This document shows, in pieces, positions 49,658 through 59,845 of a stretch of 64,000 nucleotides of DNA. How positions within the stretch are numbered: position 1 is the first letter of the stretch; every line of letters starts with the position of its first letter. Below the pieces are notes generated by a model, which was not told where the DNA came from, did no database searches, and saw nothing but the letters and a program-made list of their open reading frames with translations. Source of the DNA: Sphaerochaeta halotolerans (GTDB lineage Bacteria; Spirochaetota; Spirochaetia; Sphaerochaetales; Sphaerochaetaceae); NCBI RefSeq assembly GCF_003429665.1, contig NZ_QUWK01000009.1:1-64000 (forward strand), read 5' to 3'. The translations under genes and the position numbers were made by a program.

Positions 49658-50446
49658 GTGTTCATGTCAAACATACCAGCAAGCAGACAGCACGATATTC
49701 TCACTCTCATTCGTCAGGAGGGGAGTGTGACGGTCAGCTTGCTAGCTGAACAGTTTTCTGTCAGTGAACTTACCATCAGACGTGATCTCGACCACCTTGC
49801 AAAGAAAGGCTTGGTTGAACGTACCCATGGAGGGGCGACTGCCAGGAGAAATCTTCCGGTGGAACCAGACTACCTGCAGAAAGCAAGTGAATACCCCCAA
49901 GAGAAAGCAGCCATTGCAGAAAAAGTCGCTTCTTTCGTAGAAGAAGGCGATACGCTCTACATCAACAGTGGTTCCACCACGTTTGAAGTGATTAGGGCAG
50001 TAGTTGCACTGGAGAAGCGAGTGACCATTGTCACCAACAACATCGATGCCATCTACCTCTGTAAAGAGAGTGAAATTGTCAGACTTATTCTAGCCGGTGG
50101 CATCTACCGAAACCGAAGCCATTCAGTCTCTGGTTCTCTCTCTTCTCTGATCATAAGCCAGATACATGCAAACAAGGCCATCATAGGAGTGGATGGGTTT
50201 TCCCCATCCGCAGGACTCACTACCCCCATCTTAGAAGAGGCTGAGACCACCCGGGCCATGATCGAGCACACGGTGGGCAACGTGTTTGTCGTGGCAGCAA
50301 GCAACAAGATTGGGGTGGTGTCAAACTTCAAGACTGTCTCTCTTGACCAGGTCGATGCCCTGGTAACGGATGAAAAGGGAGCAGAGATAGTTAAGCAAAT
50401 GGAGATTCCAGAGAGTCTGGAAATCATCGTAGCAACCAATATATAG
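49658..50446 (+). CDS. DeoR-family transcriptional regulator
   Basis: ILTLIRQEGSVTVSLLAEQFSVSELTIRRDLDHLAKKGLVERTHGGA; ligand domain INSGSTTFEVI. Confidence 0.95.
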   Translation: MFMSNIPASRQHDILTLIRQEGSVTVSLLAEQFSVSELTIRRDLDHLAKKGLVERTHGGATARRNLPVEPDYLQKASEYPQEKAAIAEKVASFVEEGDTLYINSGSTTFEVIRAVVALEKRVTIVTNNIDAIYLCKESEIVRLILAGGIYRNRSHSVSGSLSSLIISQIHANKAIIGVDGFSPSAGLTTPILEEAETTRAMIEHTVGNVFVVAASNKIGVVSNFKTVSLDQVDALVTDEKGAEIVKQMEIPESLEIIVATNI

Positions 50447-50455
50447 GAGTGCCGT

Positions 50456-51595
50456 ATGAAGTATATGGATGAGTATGCAAAGCAGTATGAAGATTGTGCC
50501 TGGATTCCTTTCGAGGACTTGGAGAAGTTCATGGAAGAAGCCTTGGTGCATGCAGGAGTACCCAAAGATGATGCAAAGATCATCAAGGAGGTACTGATCG
50601 CAAGTGACAAGCGGGGAATCGATAGTCATGGTATCGGGAGACTGAAACCAATCTACATAGACCGCATTGACATCGGGATCATGAACCCTGTCACTGAAAT
50701 CGAGGTCTTGAAAGACCAGGCTGCCACTGCCGTTCTTGATGCCCACAATGGAATGGGGCACGTCGCTGGACACAAAGCTATGGAGATGGCCATCGAGAAG
50801 GCGAAGAAGTATGGCCTTGGGATGGTGGCGGTGCGCAACTCCAACCACTACGGAATTGCTGGCTACTATGCCACCATGGCAACCGATGAGGGAATGATTG
50901 GAATCACAGGAACCAATGCCCGCCCCTCCATTGCACCTACCCACGGCGTAGAGAATATGCTGGGAACAAACCCTCTTACTTTCGGTATTCCAACCGATGA
51001 GGAGTTTCCTTTTGTTCTGGACTGCGCAACCAGTGTCTCCCAGCGGGGAAAGATTGAAGTATACGGCCGTGCAGGAAAAGAACTTCCTGAAGGTTGGGTA
51101 ATTGACCACGAAGGAAAGACCAGAACCGATACGCAGCAGGTGCTCAAGGACCTGACAACCGGTATGGCTGCCCTTACTCCGCTTGGAGGTATTGGGGAGA
51201 CCACCGGAGGTTATAAGGGCTTCGGGTATGCAACCGTTGTTGAGATTCTCTCAGCTGCTTTGCAGGATGGTTCCTGGATGAAGGCTCTCAATGGATTTGA
51301 TGATGAGCACAAGCCCATCCCGTACCCACTTGGACACTTCTTCATTGCCATCAACCCAGAGTTCTTCATGGGATTGGAAACCTTCAAGCGAATTGCAGGA
51401 ACCATTTGCCGTGAGCTTCGCGCTAGCAAGAAGGCACCAGGGGAAGACTACATCTTCACAGCAGGAGAGAAAGAACATCTGGCTTACCAGTTCCGGAAGG
51501 AACATGGATGCCCGGTTCCTCCAAGCCTCCAGAAGGTTATGATCACCCTTCGTGACCGGTTCAAGATGGACTATCAGTGGGATTTTGAAAAATAA
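50456..51595 (+). CDS. Ldh-family malate/L-lactate/ureidoglycolate-type dehydrogenase
   Basis: DKRGIDSHGIGRLKPIYIDRI...NSNHYGIAGYYATMATDEGMIGITGTNARPSIAPTHG...LGTNPLTFGIPTDEEFPFVLD. Confidence 0.94.
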   Translation: MKYMDEYAKQYEDCAWIPFEDLEKFMEEALVHAGVPKDDAKIIKEVLIASDKRGIDSHGIGRLKPIYIDRIDIGIMNPVTEIEVLKDQAATAVLDAHNGMGHVAGHKAMEMAIEKAKKYGLGMVAVRNSNHYGIAGYYATMATDEGMIGITGTNARPSIAPTHGVENMLGTNPLTFGIPTDEEFPFVLDCATSVSQRGKIEVYGRAGKELPEGWVIDHEGKTRTDTQQVLKDLTTGMAALTPLGGIGETTGGYKGFGYATVVEILSAALQDGSWMKALNGFDDEHKPIPYPLGHFFIAINPEFFMGLETFKRIAGTICRELRASKKAPGEDYIFTAGEKEHLAYQFRKEHGCPVPPSLQKVMITLRDRFKMDYQWDFEK

Positions 51596-51610
51596 ACAGG
51601 AGTTATTACC

Positions 51611-52900
51611 ATGCAAGATGATTTGACCAAGCGAGCACTCGATTACCATATGAAAGACGGAGTTCCTGGAAAGGTAACCGTAGTTCCCTCAAAGCCCTGC
51701 CAGACTGCTGATGATTTGGGTCTGGCATACACCCCCGGTGTTGCCAAACCGGTACTGGCCATAGCAGAGAACCCTGAGGATGCCTATAAGTATACCTCAA
51801 AGGGCAACCTCGTTGCTGTTATCTCCAACGGAACCGCCATCCTCGGCCTTGGCGACCGTGGAGCCTTGGCAAGTAAGCCTGTCATGGAAGGCAAGGGTGT
51901 ACTGTTCAAGAGGTTTGCCGATATTGACGTCTTTGACATCGAGCTCGACACCAAGGATCCTGATAAGATCATCGATATTGTAAAGACCCTGAGTCCTACC
52001 TTCGGAGGAGTGAACCTTGAGGATATCAAGGGACCTGAGTGCTTCCGTATTGAGCAGGAGCTGATAAAGAGCTGCAACATTCCCATTTTTCACGATGACC
52101 AACATGGAACTGCCATTATAGCCACCGCTGGCTTGATGAACAGTTGTGAGATTGTCGGCAAGAAACTGGAAGACATCAAGATTGTGGTCAATGGTGCAGG
52201 TGCTGCTGGTATCTCTTGTGCGAAGATGTTCGTTGCCGCTGGTGTGAAGAGGGAGAACCTCCTCATGTGCGACAGCAAGGGCGTCATCTATAAGGGAAGA
52301 ACAGCAGGCATGACTCCTGAGAAGGAAGAGTTTGCAACCGATTTGCCGGCAAGAACCCTAGCTGAGGCTTTGGTGGATGCTGATGTTCTTATGGGCCTCT
52401 CTGTTGCAGACTGTGTTACCCCTGAGATGTTGCTGTCCATGGCCAAGGACCCTGTGGTCTTCGCCATGAGTAACCCGAATCCTGAGATTGCCTACGAGCT
52501 TGCAATGGAGACCAGGGATGATTTGATCATGGCAACGGGAAGAAGTGATTATCCCAACCAGATCAACAACGTATTGGGTTTTCCCTTCATCTTCCGCGGT
52601 GCTCTGGATGTCCGTTCAGTGATTATCAGCGAAGGGATGAAGATGGCAGCTGCGAAGGCTTTGGCTGCTTTGGCAAAGGAACCTGTTCCGGCCTCGGTAG
52701 AAAAGGCCTATGGTGGACAGAAGTTCAGCTTTGGTCGGAACTACATCGTTCCCAAGCCGTTTGACCCCCGTGTAATCGAATGGGAAGCTGTTGCTGTTGC
52801 AAAGGCTGCCTGTGAAGAAGGATTGGCAGGGAAACCCATCACTGACTGGGAAGGCTACAGGAAGAGCCTGGTAAAGCGAATGGAGAAGTACTGGAACTAA
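51611..52900 (+). CDS. NAD(P)-dependent malic enzyme
   Basis: DLGLAYTPGVAKPVLAIAENPEDAYKYTSKGNLVAVISNGTAILGLGDRGALASKPVMEGKGVLFKRFADID. Confidence 0.96.
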   Translation: MQDDLTKRALDYHMKDGVPGKVTVVPSKPCQTADDLGLAYTPGVAKPVLAIAENPEDAYKYTSKGNLVAVISNGTAILGLGDRGALASKPVMEGKGVLFKRFADIDVFDIELDTKDPDKIIDIVKTLSPTFGGVNLEDIKGPECFRIEQELIKSCNIPIFHDDQHGTAIIATAGLMNSCEIVGKKLEDIKIVVNGAGAAGISCAKMFVAAGVKRENLLMCDSKGVIYKGRTAGMTPEKEEFATDLPARTLAEALVDADVLMGLSVADCVTPEMLLSMAKDPVVFAMSNPNPEIAYELAMETRDDLIMATGRSDYPNQINNVLGFPFIFRGALDVRSVIISEGMKMAAAKALAALAKEPVPASVEKAYGGQKFSFGRNYIVPKPFDPRVIEWEAVAVAKAACEEGLAGKPITDWEGYRKSLVKRMEKYWN

Positions 52901-52984
52901 GCTCTTCATACACACTTTTTCCTATACAGAGACTCCTTTCCTGTGTTGCAGGAGGGGAGCCTCTCCTTTGGTTATCCAGATATA

Positions 52985-53013
52985 AAAAGCCCTCCGACAG
53001 ACGGAAGGCTTAA
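52985..53013. terminator. Bidirectional-type hairpin between convergent genes
   Basis: aagccctccg-acaga-cggaaggctt inverted repeat. Confidence 0.6.
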
Positions 53014-53037
53014 TCTTTACGTAGTATTCTTTGGTTT

Positions 53038-53637
53038 TTACTCTACACCCAGAATCTGTTTTATCTGATCTTTCACCTGGTTCAGGATATTGGTGTACTG
53101 TTCATCCAGCTGACCCAGTTGCTTGTCCAGAAGCTTCATGAACTCAGGATCCTGCTCAGGGCGGAGCGTGAAATTAGGACCATACTGCTGTTGGAGCTGA
53201 GCTTGCTTCTGCTGAAGGTGGGGAGCAAACTGTTGCTTCATCCGTTCAATCAAGTCCTCCTGGTTTTCCAGGTACTGGCTGAAGAAACCTTCCAGTTGTC
53301 CAAGCAACTCTTTCAATTCCTCGTTGCCATCACCCAGGATTTCCCCAAGTTCAAGGACCTTTGAAAAGGATTCCTTGTAGGTAGCATTGCGAGGAAGGGA
53401 GAGATTGGACAGGAATGTGATTGCCATTCCTTCCTTTACTGCATCCTTCTCTTGGCCAACGTAGGAGGCATACTGTTTTTTCGTTCCCTCCTTGGTGGCA
53501 TCTATATCCATGAGGAAGGTTGCTGCAAGTTGTCTGCCCCTCTTGATTAGTTGTTCTTTCTTGATTTTCTTCGGGTCGGCCTGTAAATTTTCTGTCTTCT
53601 CCAAGGCCAGTTCCCATGCAGATTTTATTATTGCCAT
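53038..53637 (-). CDS. Conserved cytoplasmic coiled-coil protein of unknown function
   Basis: 200-codon ORF, K/E/Q-rich helical composition; no recognised catalytic motif. Confidence 0.7.
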   Translation of the reverse strand: MAIIKSAWELALEKTENLQADPKKIKKEQLIKRGRQLAATFLMDIDATKEGTKKQYASYVGQEKDAVKEGMAITFLSNLSLPRNATYKESFSKVLELGEILGDGNEELKELLGQLEGFFSQYLENQEDLIERMKQQFAPHLQQKQAQLQQQYGPNFTLRPEQDPEFMKLLDKQLGQLDEQYTNILNQVKDQIKQILGVE

Positions 53638-53717
53638 AACATTCTCCTATCGACCTTAGTAAAGATAGTACAGTTCTCCATCTTGGACAAGTCATGGTTT
53701 GGTGGTACCCTCAACCC

Positions 53718-54368
53718 ATGGAACTGGAGCAGAGCATCATATATATCCTTGATCTGTTGGGGACCTTCATTTTTGCCATAACCGGCGCAGTAAAAGGGGT
53801 ACGGCTCAAGTTGGACATTCTTGGAGTAGTCGTCTTTGCCTGCACAGTCGGATGTGGAGGAGGCATGCTCAGGGATGCAGCAATTGGGGCAACCCCGGTC
53901 GCCGCCTTCTCAAACAGCGCCTACATCTTAATCTGTGTGGGCACCGGTTTGACAGTTTTCTTTCTTGCTCCCAAGGTTGTGGGTCGCTGGAGAGTCATTC
54001 TCTTTGCCGATTCCCTTGGTCTCGGAGTCTTTACAGCCCTTGGAGTTGCAAAAGGGGCAATGTTTGGGATCGGGCCGGTAGGACAGTTACTCTGTGGCGT
54101 GTTTTCTGCAGTGGGAGGCGGTGTTGTCCGTGATGTCATGAGCCGCTCGATTCCCACCGTATTGACCAGTGACTTCTATGCAACCGCCAGCCTCATCGGT
54201 GGCATACTTTACCTTGCACTCGAGTTGACAGAAATTGGACTCTTGAGCAAATGTATCATAGTAAGTAGTGTGGTCTTCTTGATTCGCCTCGTTGCAATCA
54301 AATACAACGTCCACCTTCCTGTGGCACATACTGCCCTACCGGTGGACGACCAGCCACCACTACACTAA
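53718..54368 (+). CDS. Trimeric intracellular cation channel/UPF0126 family membrane protein
   Basis: DLLGTFIFAITGAVKGVRLKLDILGVVVFACTVGCGGGMLRDAAIG and VGGGVVRDVM repeats. Confidence 0.92.
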   Translation: MELEQSIIYILDLLGTFIFAITGAVKGVRLKLDILGVVVFACTVGCGGGMLRDAAIGATPVAAFSNSAYILICVGTGLTVFFLAPKVVGRWRVILFADSLGLGVFTALGVAKGAMFGIGPVGQLLCGVFSAVGGGVVRDVMSRSIPTVLTSDFYATASLIGGILYLALELTEIGLLSKCIIVSSVVFLIRLVAIKYNVHLPVAHTALPVDDQPPLH

Positions 54369-54383
54369 CGAAAAGGACTGAAC

Positions 54384-55568
54384 ATGCATTCAAAACCTAT
54401 CTATTATGAAGAACCTTATCGGCAGACCCTCCAAGCAGTTGTCACCTCCATTACAGAAAAAGGAGTAGTCTTGGACAAGACCATCTGCTACCCCGAAGGG
54501 GGAGGGCAGGCAGGAGACAGGGGAACCATAGCAGGGAAACCTCTTCTGGATACTACAAAGGACAATGAACACACCATTTACCACCATGTGGAAGACCCTG
54601 ATTTTTCTGTCGGGGACACGGTGGACATCTCTCTTGACTGGGACCACCGTTATCACTACATGCAGATGCATACAGCCCAGCATGTGGCCAGCGGCTTGTT
54701 GTTCCGCCACTTCTCCATAGCCACGGTCAGCGTACACCAAGGAGAGCGAATCCTCACCATAGAGACTGACCAGAAGGAAGTTCCTGTCTCCGTCTGCTAT
54801 GCCCTGGAGGATATGGTGAACCAGAGCGTGCGTGAAGCAAAGCCAGTTACCTATGAAGTCCACACCCAGCAGAGTGCCCAGGCTTTGGACCTGAGAAGAT
54901 CGATTAAAGTGAACGGGGACGGGGTGAGGCTGGTAGTCGTTACTGATATCGACACCGTTGCCTGTGGTGGGCTCCACGTAGCCAACACCAAGGAGATTGA
55001 TTTCTTCCACTATGAAGGGCAGGAGATGATCAGGGGGCATGTTAGGCTCATCTTTACCATTGGAACCATCGCTCGGGAAGAAATCCGCAAGAAAGAACGG
55101 ATTGTTGCACAATTGAGTGCTCTCTTCTCTTCTCCGATGGAAGATTTGGTTGAGACCGCTACCAAGGCAGTCACCCTGGCATCTTCTGAAAAGAGCGCAC
55201 TGAAGAAGTGCAATGAACGGCTGGCATTCTTGGAGCTGGAAAAACGGATTATACATGCTCAAAAAAAAGAGAGCACTCCTGTTGTGCTTTGGGAGGTAGA
55301 GGATGACCTTTCTCTCAAGGACATCGGAAAGGCTGCCACTGCATTTGAAAATTTGGCTCTCTGCGCCGTACAGCAAAATGGTGAGCAGGTGCTCTGGCTC
55401 ATCGCCCTGGTAGGAGAAGCCTCTACCTTGTTTGATTTCGCCAAGCAGAGACAGAACCTGCTTTCCACCATTGCCGGAAAGGGTGGGGGAAAGCCACCTC
55501 TCTACCAAGGAGTGGGAACAGGGGAAGGGCTCATCCTGCTCAAAACATTCAAGGATCTACTGATATGA
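54384..55568 (+). CDS. Alanyl-tRNA editing protein (AlaX/AlaRS editing-domain family with DHHA1-like C-terminus)
   Basis: CYPEGGGQAGDRGTI; HTAQHVASGLL (HxxxH); C-x3-H site DTVACGGLHV. Confidence 0.9.
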   Translation: MHSKPIYYEEPYRQTLQAVVTSITEKGVVLDKTICYPEGGGQAGDRGTIAGKPLLDTTKDNEHTIYHHVEDPDFSVGDTVDISLDWDHRYHYMQMHTAQHVASGLLFRHFSIATVSVHQGERILTIETDQKEVPVSVCYALEDMVNQSVREAKPVTYEVHTQQSAQALDLRRSIKVNGDGVRLVVVTDIDTVACGGLHVANTKEIDFFHYEGQEMIRGHVRLIFTIGTIAREEIRKKERIVAQLSALFSSPMEDLVETATKAVTLASSEKSALKKCNERLAFLELEKRIIHAQKKESTPVVLWEVEDDLSLKDIGKAATAFENLALCAVQQNGEQVLWLIALVGEASTLFDFAKQRQNLLSTIAGKGGGKPPLYQGVGTGEGLILLKTFKDLLI

Positions 55569-56191
55569 AGTTGCCTGCGTGGCTGAAAGCACTTTTCAAG
55601 AAAGAAACCTATCTCAAGGAGGATGGGTCGCTGGATGTACGAAAACTCCTCCTGCGTACCTTCCTCCTAATGCTCTTTATCTTCGGGATGTATTTCATTG
55701 GTCTCAGGTACTACCGGCTCGCAGGGTGGGACCAGAACGTAGTAGTGCAGCAGTTCATTGAAAACTTCGGGGTACATGGGGTCGCAATCTACGTCTTCAT
55801 CGTAGACCTCTTCGTGCTACCACTCTCTGTGGACTTGATGTGGCCCTTTGTAATGGAGTGGCACCCCGCGCTGGCTATCCTGGTCATGGGTGCCAGCTCA
55901 GTAGCAGGGGCGTTTTGTGCCTACCTATTTGGGAGACTTGTTGGTTTGATGCCCATCTTCAGGAAGTGGGTACTCAAGCAATCAGGAACCCATACCGAGC
56001 AAATCATCACCAAGTACGGAATCTGGGCGATTGTCATCAGTGGCTTGACCCCGCTACCCTTCTCAACCATCTGCACGGTGGCAGGAATCCTGGAACTGAA
56101 AGCACATCACTTCCTTCTAGCCAGCTTGATTCGCTTCCCCCGTATGGCAATCTACTACCTGATCTTTACCGGTCTGATCAACATCGGTTGA
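55565..56191 (+). CDS. YqaA/DedA-like SNARE-associated membrane protein
   Basis: Multiple TM segments; ASSVAGAFCAYLFGRLVG; GLTPLPFSTICTVAGI. Confidence 0.8.
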   Translation: MKLPAWLKALFKKETYLKEDGSLDVRKLLLRTFLLMLFIFGMYFIGLRYYRLAGWDQNVVVQQFIENFGVHGVAIYVFIVDLFVLPLSVDLMWPFVMEWHPALAILVMGASSVAGAFCAYLFGRLVGLMPIFRKWVLKQSGTHTEQIITKYGIWAIVISGLTPLPFSTICTVAGILELKAHHFLLASLIRFPRMAIYYLIFTGLINIG

Positions 56192-57584
56192 GCAGAGAGG
56201 TAATCTCCTGGGCAACCATGCGGGTACGAAGCGCACTGTCTCCTGTATACTGTGTTGCATCCAAGGCCTCCAAGGCAGCTTCCTTGGAGAGGAAGGAGAG
56301 GATTGTCGAATCTTCACTGAGCATGGCCTTCAAGGTGTTTGGTTTGCCATCTTGTACCTCTGCCCAGGCTTTCAGACTGTACTCCCTGATGATCTCGTGC
56401 ATCTCCTGGCGGTTGGCTCCCTTTCGGCCTAGCTCCATCAGGAGGCGTTCACTTGCAGCAAAGATTCCGTATGCTTCCAGGTTGCGTGCAATTCCACTCT
56501 GGTGGATCTGCATTCCCTCAACCACCTTGTTGGCAGTAAGAAGTACCTCATCCAGGGCAAGGAACATATCGGGAAGTACCAGACGACGGTTAGCACTGTC
56601 ATCGAGCGTTCGCTCGAGAAGAGTCGATGCAGCGTTTTGCCAAAGTACCTCATTCTGTGCGGAGATGTACCGGCAGAGGCTGTCGATCTTCTCGCTGTTG
56701 ATCGGATTGCGTTTGAACGGCATGGCTGAAGAGCCTACCTGCTTTGCCCCAAATGGCTCACTCCATTCCCCAATGGGGGGGCTTTGGAGCAGGCGAAAGT
56801 CGATGAAAAACTTATAGAGTGTGCAAGCAAGTGAGCTGAGTGCCGTACCCACGCGGTAATCCTGCTTACGTGGATAGACCTGGGTGGCTGCGGTAAATGC
56901 TTTCAGTCCCAGATGCTCCATGACCCGTTGTTCCAGATCCATTGCAGACATCGTATGGTCCTTGAGCAACTCCGTGTAACTTGCACTGGTGCCAACGGCT
57001 CCTTTCATTCCCTTCCCGCGAATAGATGCCTGCACAGCCAAGAGGCCTTCCAGATCCTCTTTGATATCCTGGGCAGTTTGGGCAAGGCGGTAACCCACCG
57101 TAGTGGGTTCAGCCGGTTGAATGTGGGTGAAGGCCATGCAAGGGGTATCTGCATATGCTTCCATCTTCTCCAGGAAGAGGGAGAGAAGGGTCTTGGTTTT
57201 TTCTATGATCAGGGAGAGTGCTTCTTTGAGCCGTATGGCATCCATGTTGTCCAGGATGTCCATGCTGGTTGCTCCCAGGTGAATGATTGAGCCAGCATTT
57301 GGGCACTGTTCTGCAAAGGTCTTGATCTCCGCCATGAGGTCATGATGGATCTCTGCCTCAATCTCGCTGGCTCGCTCGATGTCAATGTCTTCTTGGTGGG
57401 CGATCAACTCAGAAAGTTGTTCCTTACTGACCAAGCCGGCTTCCTCCTGGGCGCTTGCAAGGGCAACCCAAACCTTCCTAAGGAGTTTTCTCTTATGCTC
57501 CTCGCTGAATACGGTTCGCATTTCCCCACTTGCGTAGCGCCAAGAAAAGGGTGAAATGTAGGTGTCATGGGTAAAGCTTTGCAT
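56178..57584 (-). CDS. purB: Adenylosuccinate lyase
   Basis: HLGATSMDILDN; FTHIQPAEPTTVGYRLA; fumarase/lyase signature GSSAMPFKRNPINSEKI. Confidence 0.95.
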   Translation of the reverse strand: MQSFTHDTYISPFSWRYASGEMRTVFSEEHKRKLLRKVWVALASAQEEAGLVSKEQLSELIAHQEDIDIERASEIEAEIHHDLMAEIKTFAEQCPNAGSIIHLGATSMDILDNMDAIRLKEALSLIIEKTKTLLSLFLEKMEAYADTPCMAFTHIQPAEPTTVGYRLAQTAQDIKEDLEGLLAVQASIRGKGMKGAVGTSASYTELLKDHTMSAMDLEQRVMEHLGLKAFTAATQVYPRKQDYRVGTALSSLACTLYKFFIDFRLLQSPPIGEWSEPFGAKQVGSSAMPFKRNPINSEKIDSLCRYISAQNEVLWQNAASTLLERTLDDSANRRLVLPDMFLALDEVLLTANKVVEGMQIHQSGIARNLEAYGIFAASERLLMELGRKGANRQEMHEIIREYSLKAWAEVQDGKPNTLKAMLSEDSTILSFLSKEAALEALDATQYTGDSALRTRMVAQEITSLLNRC

Positions 57585-57631
57585 ACAGACCTCCGCTTAC
57601 CCATGACTGTACCCTCTATGCCAAGCGTAGG

Positions 57632-58705
57632 TCAATCGACATAACGGATGCTCTCCCACGCCTTGTTGTACATCTCCAAACTAGCTCCCAGGTCATCCTT
57701 CAACTCATAGGAAGTGAGCATGTCCACGGTATAGAACGGGGTGGTGGTGCGGTACTGCTCAGCTTCCATGTTCACCGAGGAAGGGAAGTGGAACCTGTCA
57801 AGAAATTGCGCATAATTCTCCGGCTTGTGGATGTAGTTGATGAACTCGAGGGCAAGCTCATAATTCCTGGCTCCCTTGGGAATGCACATTGAGTCAATGT
57901 ACATCGGCCCTCCGTCTTGGGGGAGGAAGAAGTCTACGTTGTTCCATTGGGACTCCTGCAACTCCTCAAAAATTGCCTCAGCATACCCATGTGCAATCCA
58001 ATATTCACCACTGGCAAAGCCCTTTGCAAAACTTTCCGCATCGAACTTGACCAGATTGGGTTTCCACTGGGTGTTAACCAATACCCTTGCTTCCTCAAGC
58101 TCAGCTGGATTTGTGGTGTTGACTGAGTAACCAAGGTAGGCAAGTGCATCGCCAAGCACCTCACGCATGTCATCCATCATCACCATTCGATTCTTATAAC
58201 GTGCATCAGCGAAAATGTTCCAGCTCTTCTCGTAATCGGTGACCATCTCCTTGTTGACAGCAATTCCACTAGCTCCTAGATAGTAGGGTACTGAGTACTC
58301 CATCAGAGGATCATAGGTAGCCTTCTCCAAGGCGAGAGGGGAGATGTACTGAAGGTTGTCCATCTTGGATGTGTCGAGTTTTTCCAGCATACCAAGGTTC
58401 TTCATGATGGAAACATAATCCCCACTGGGAAAGATGACATCATAGCCCGCGCCGGAGGATGCCATAAGCTTGGTGAACATCTCTTCATTGGAGGCGAAGT
58501 AATCGAGAATTACATCTACACCAAACTCCTTTTCAAACGAGGCAATGACAGAGTCAGGGGTATAGTAAGACCAGTTGTATACATAGAGCTTTTTGCTGCT
58601 GCTCTTTGATTCATTCGTTTCGGACTTCTGGCAACCGAGTAGGGCGAGCATGCTGAAGATGGTCAGCAAAATGATGATAATGTGTTTGTGGGTAGGTTTG
58701 CTCAT
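57632..58705 (-). CDS. Spermidine/putrescine ABC transporter substrate-binding lipoprotein (PotD family)
   Basis: Lipobox LALLGCQKSE; LYVYNWSYYTPDSVIASFEKEFGVDVILDYFASNEEMFTKL. Confidence 0.93.
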   Translation of the reverse strand: MSKPTHKHIIIILLTIFSMLALLGCQKSETNESKSSSKKLYVYNWSYYTPDSVIASFEKEFGVDVILDYFASNEEMFTKLMASSGAGYDVIFPSGDYVSIMKNLGMLEKLDTSKMDNLQYISPLALEKATYDPLMEYSVPYYLGASGIAVNKEMVTDYEKSWNIFADARYKNRMVMMDDMREVLGDALAYLGYSVNTTNPAELEEARVLVNTQWKPNLVKFDAESFAKGFASGEYWIAHGYAEAIFEELQESQWNNVDFFLPQDGGPMYIDSMCIPKGARNYELALEFINYIHKPENYAQFLDRFHFPSSVNMEAEQYRTTTPFYTVDMLTSYELKDDLGASLEMYNKAWESIRYVD

Positions 58706-59005
58706 GGCGAAACCTCCTAAAAGAAAAGATAACTACCCGTCCAGGTCAGCATACGCCATTCCCTGGATCGGTGGCAAATTATGCCTACACAGTAGGCCTA
58801 TAGAAGATTCTAGGCTGGAGTTGAGAGACAAAGAGACTGAATTGAATTGATGCTTGCTTGCATGCTAGCCTCCTTGGAAATTCAGCCCAATAATTAGGTA
58901 TTTCTCCCATTGAGTCAATGACTTGGCACAGTAAAAGAGGAAATATTTCTCACATGTACGGGTGTTGCACAAACCCTCGATATTTCTGATACTTACAGAC
59001 CAAGA

Positions 59006-59845
59006 ATGATGAGAAACCAAGAATACACTCAAGAGGTGGTAAACCTCCACACCCATAGTTTTTATTGTGGCCACGGCAGTGGTACCGTTGAAGAATATGT
59101 CCAGTCTGCAAGCGAAAAAGGTATTGCCTTGCTCGGGATGAGTGAACACTGCCCCGTCCCTGACGGAAGATGGAATCGTAGCCGAATGGACTTTGACCAG
59201 ATTGAATCGTATGAGCGTGATTGCCGAGTAGCAAAAGAGACGGCTCCTGAGGGGCTTTCCGTTCTCACCGGCTATGAGTGCGACTATCTCCCTGAGTATC
59301 AATCGTACTATGCAGAGGTTGCAGAGAGAGTTGACTACCTCATCTGCGCCATCCATGACCTCTCAACAGAGCTGAGCCGAGAGTACTCGGTATTCTGGAA
59401 TCAACTGTCCAAGAAGAATCTCGCCACCTATACTGACATGTACTGCGAATCGCTCTCCTCAGGCCTGTTCCTTTTTGGTGCTCATCCCGACTTGTTCGGG
59501 TACTACTACCATACGTGGGACGGGGAGACAGAAGCATGCAGCAGGGCAATTATAGAGTGTGCTGTCGCCAATAATGTTGCGTTGGAGATCAACGCAAACG
59601 GATTGCGAAAGAGAAAGGTCCAACTACATGATGGTTGGCGTAATCCCTATCCCCTCTCCCCCTTCTGGGAGATAGCAAGCGAGTACCCTCTACAGGTGGT
59701 GACCAATAGTGATGCTCACAATCCATCCCTGCTCAAGGAAGGGTATGAAGCATGTGCCCAGATTGCAAGTGAGAACAACCTTCAGTTCTGTTCCTATAGG
59801 GTGGAAAGAGAGCAAACAGGAAGCACTCGTATTGCCTTGATCTAG
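59006..59845 (+). CDS. PHP-domain histidinol-phosphatase family protein
   Basis: NLHTHSFYCGHGSGTVEEYVQSASEKGIALLGMSEH; VVTNSDAHNPSLL. Confidence 0.92.
   Translation: MMRNQEYTQEVVNLHTHSFYCGHGSGTVEEYVQSASEKGIALLGMSEHCPVPDGRWNRSRMDFDQIESYERDCRVAKETAPEGLSVLTGYECDYLPEYQSYYAEVAERVDYLICAIHDLSTELSREYSVFWNQLSKKNLATYTDMYCESLSSGLFLFGAHPDLFGYYYHTWDGETEACSRAIIECAVANNVALEINANGLRKRKVQLHDGWRNPYPLSPFWEIASEYPLQVVTNSDAHNPSLLKEGYEACAQIASENNLQFCSYRVEREQTGSTRIALI

Noticed and set aside
54390-55508. 372-codon minus-strand ORF opposite the AlaX gene
   Set aside because: Shadow ORF: the plus strand carries clear AlaX motifs, and the antisense product has no family signature.
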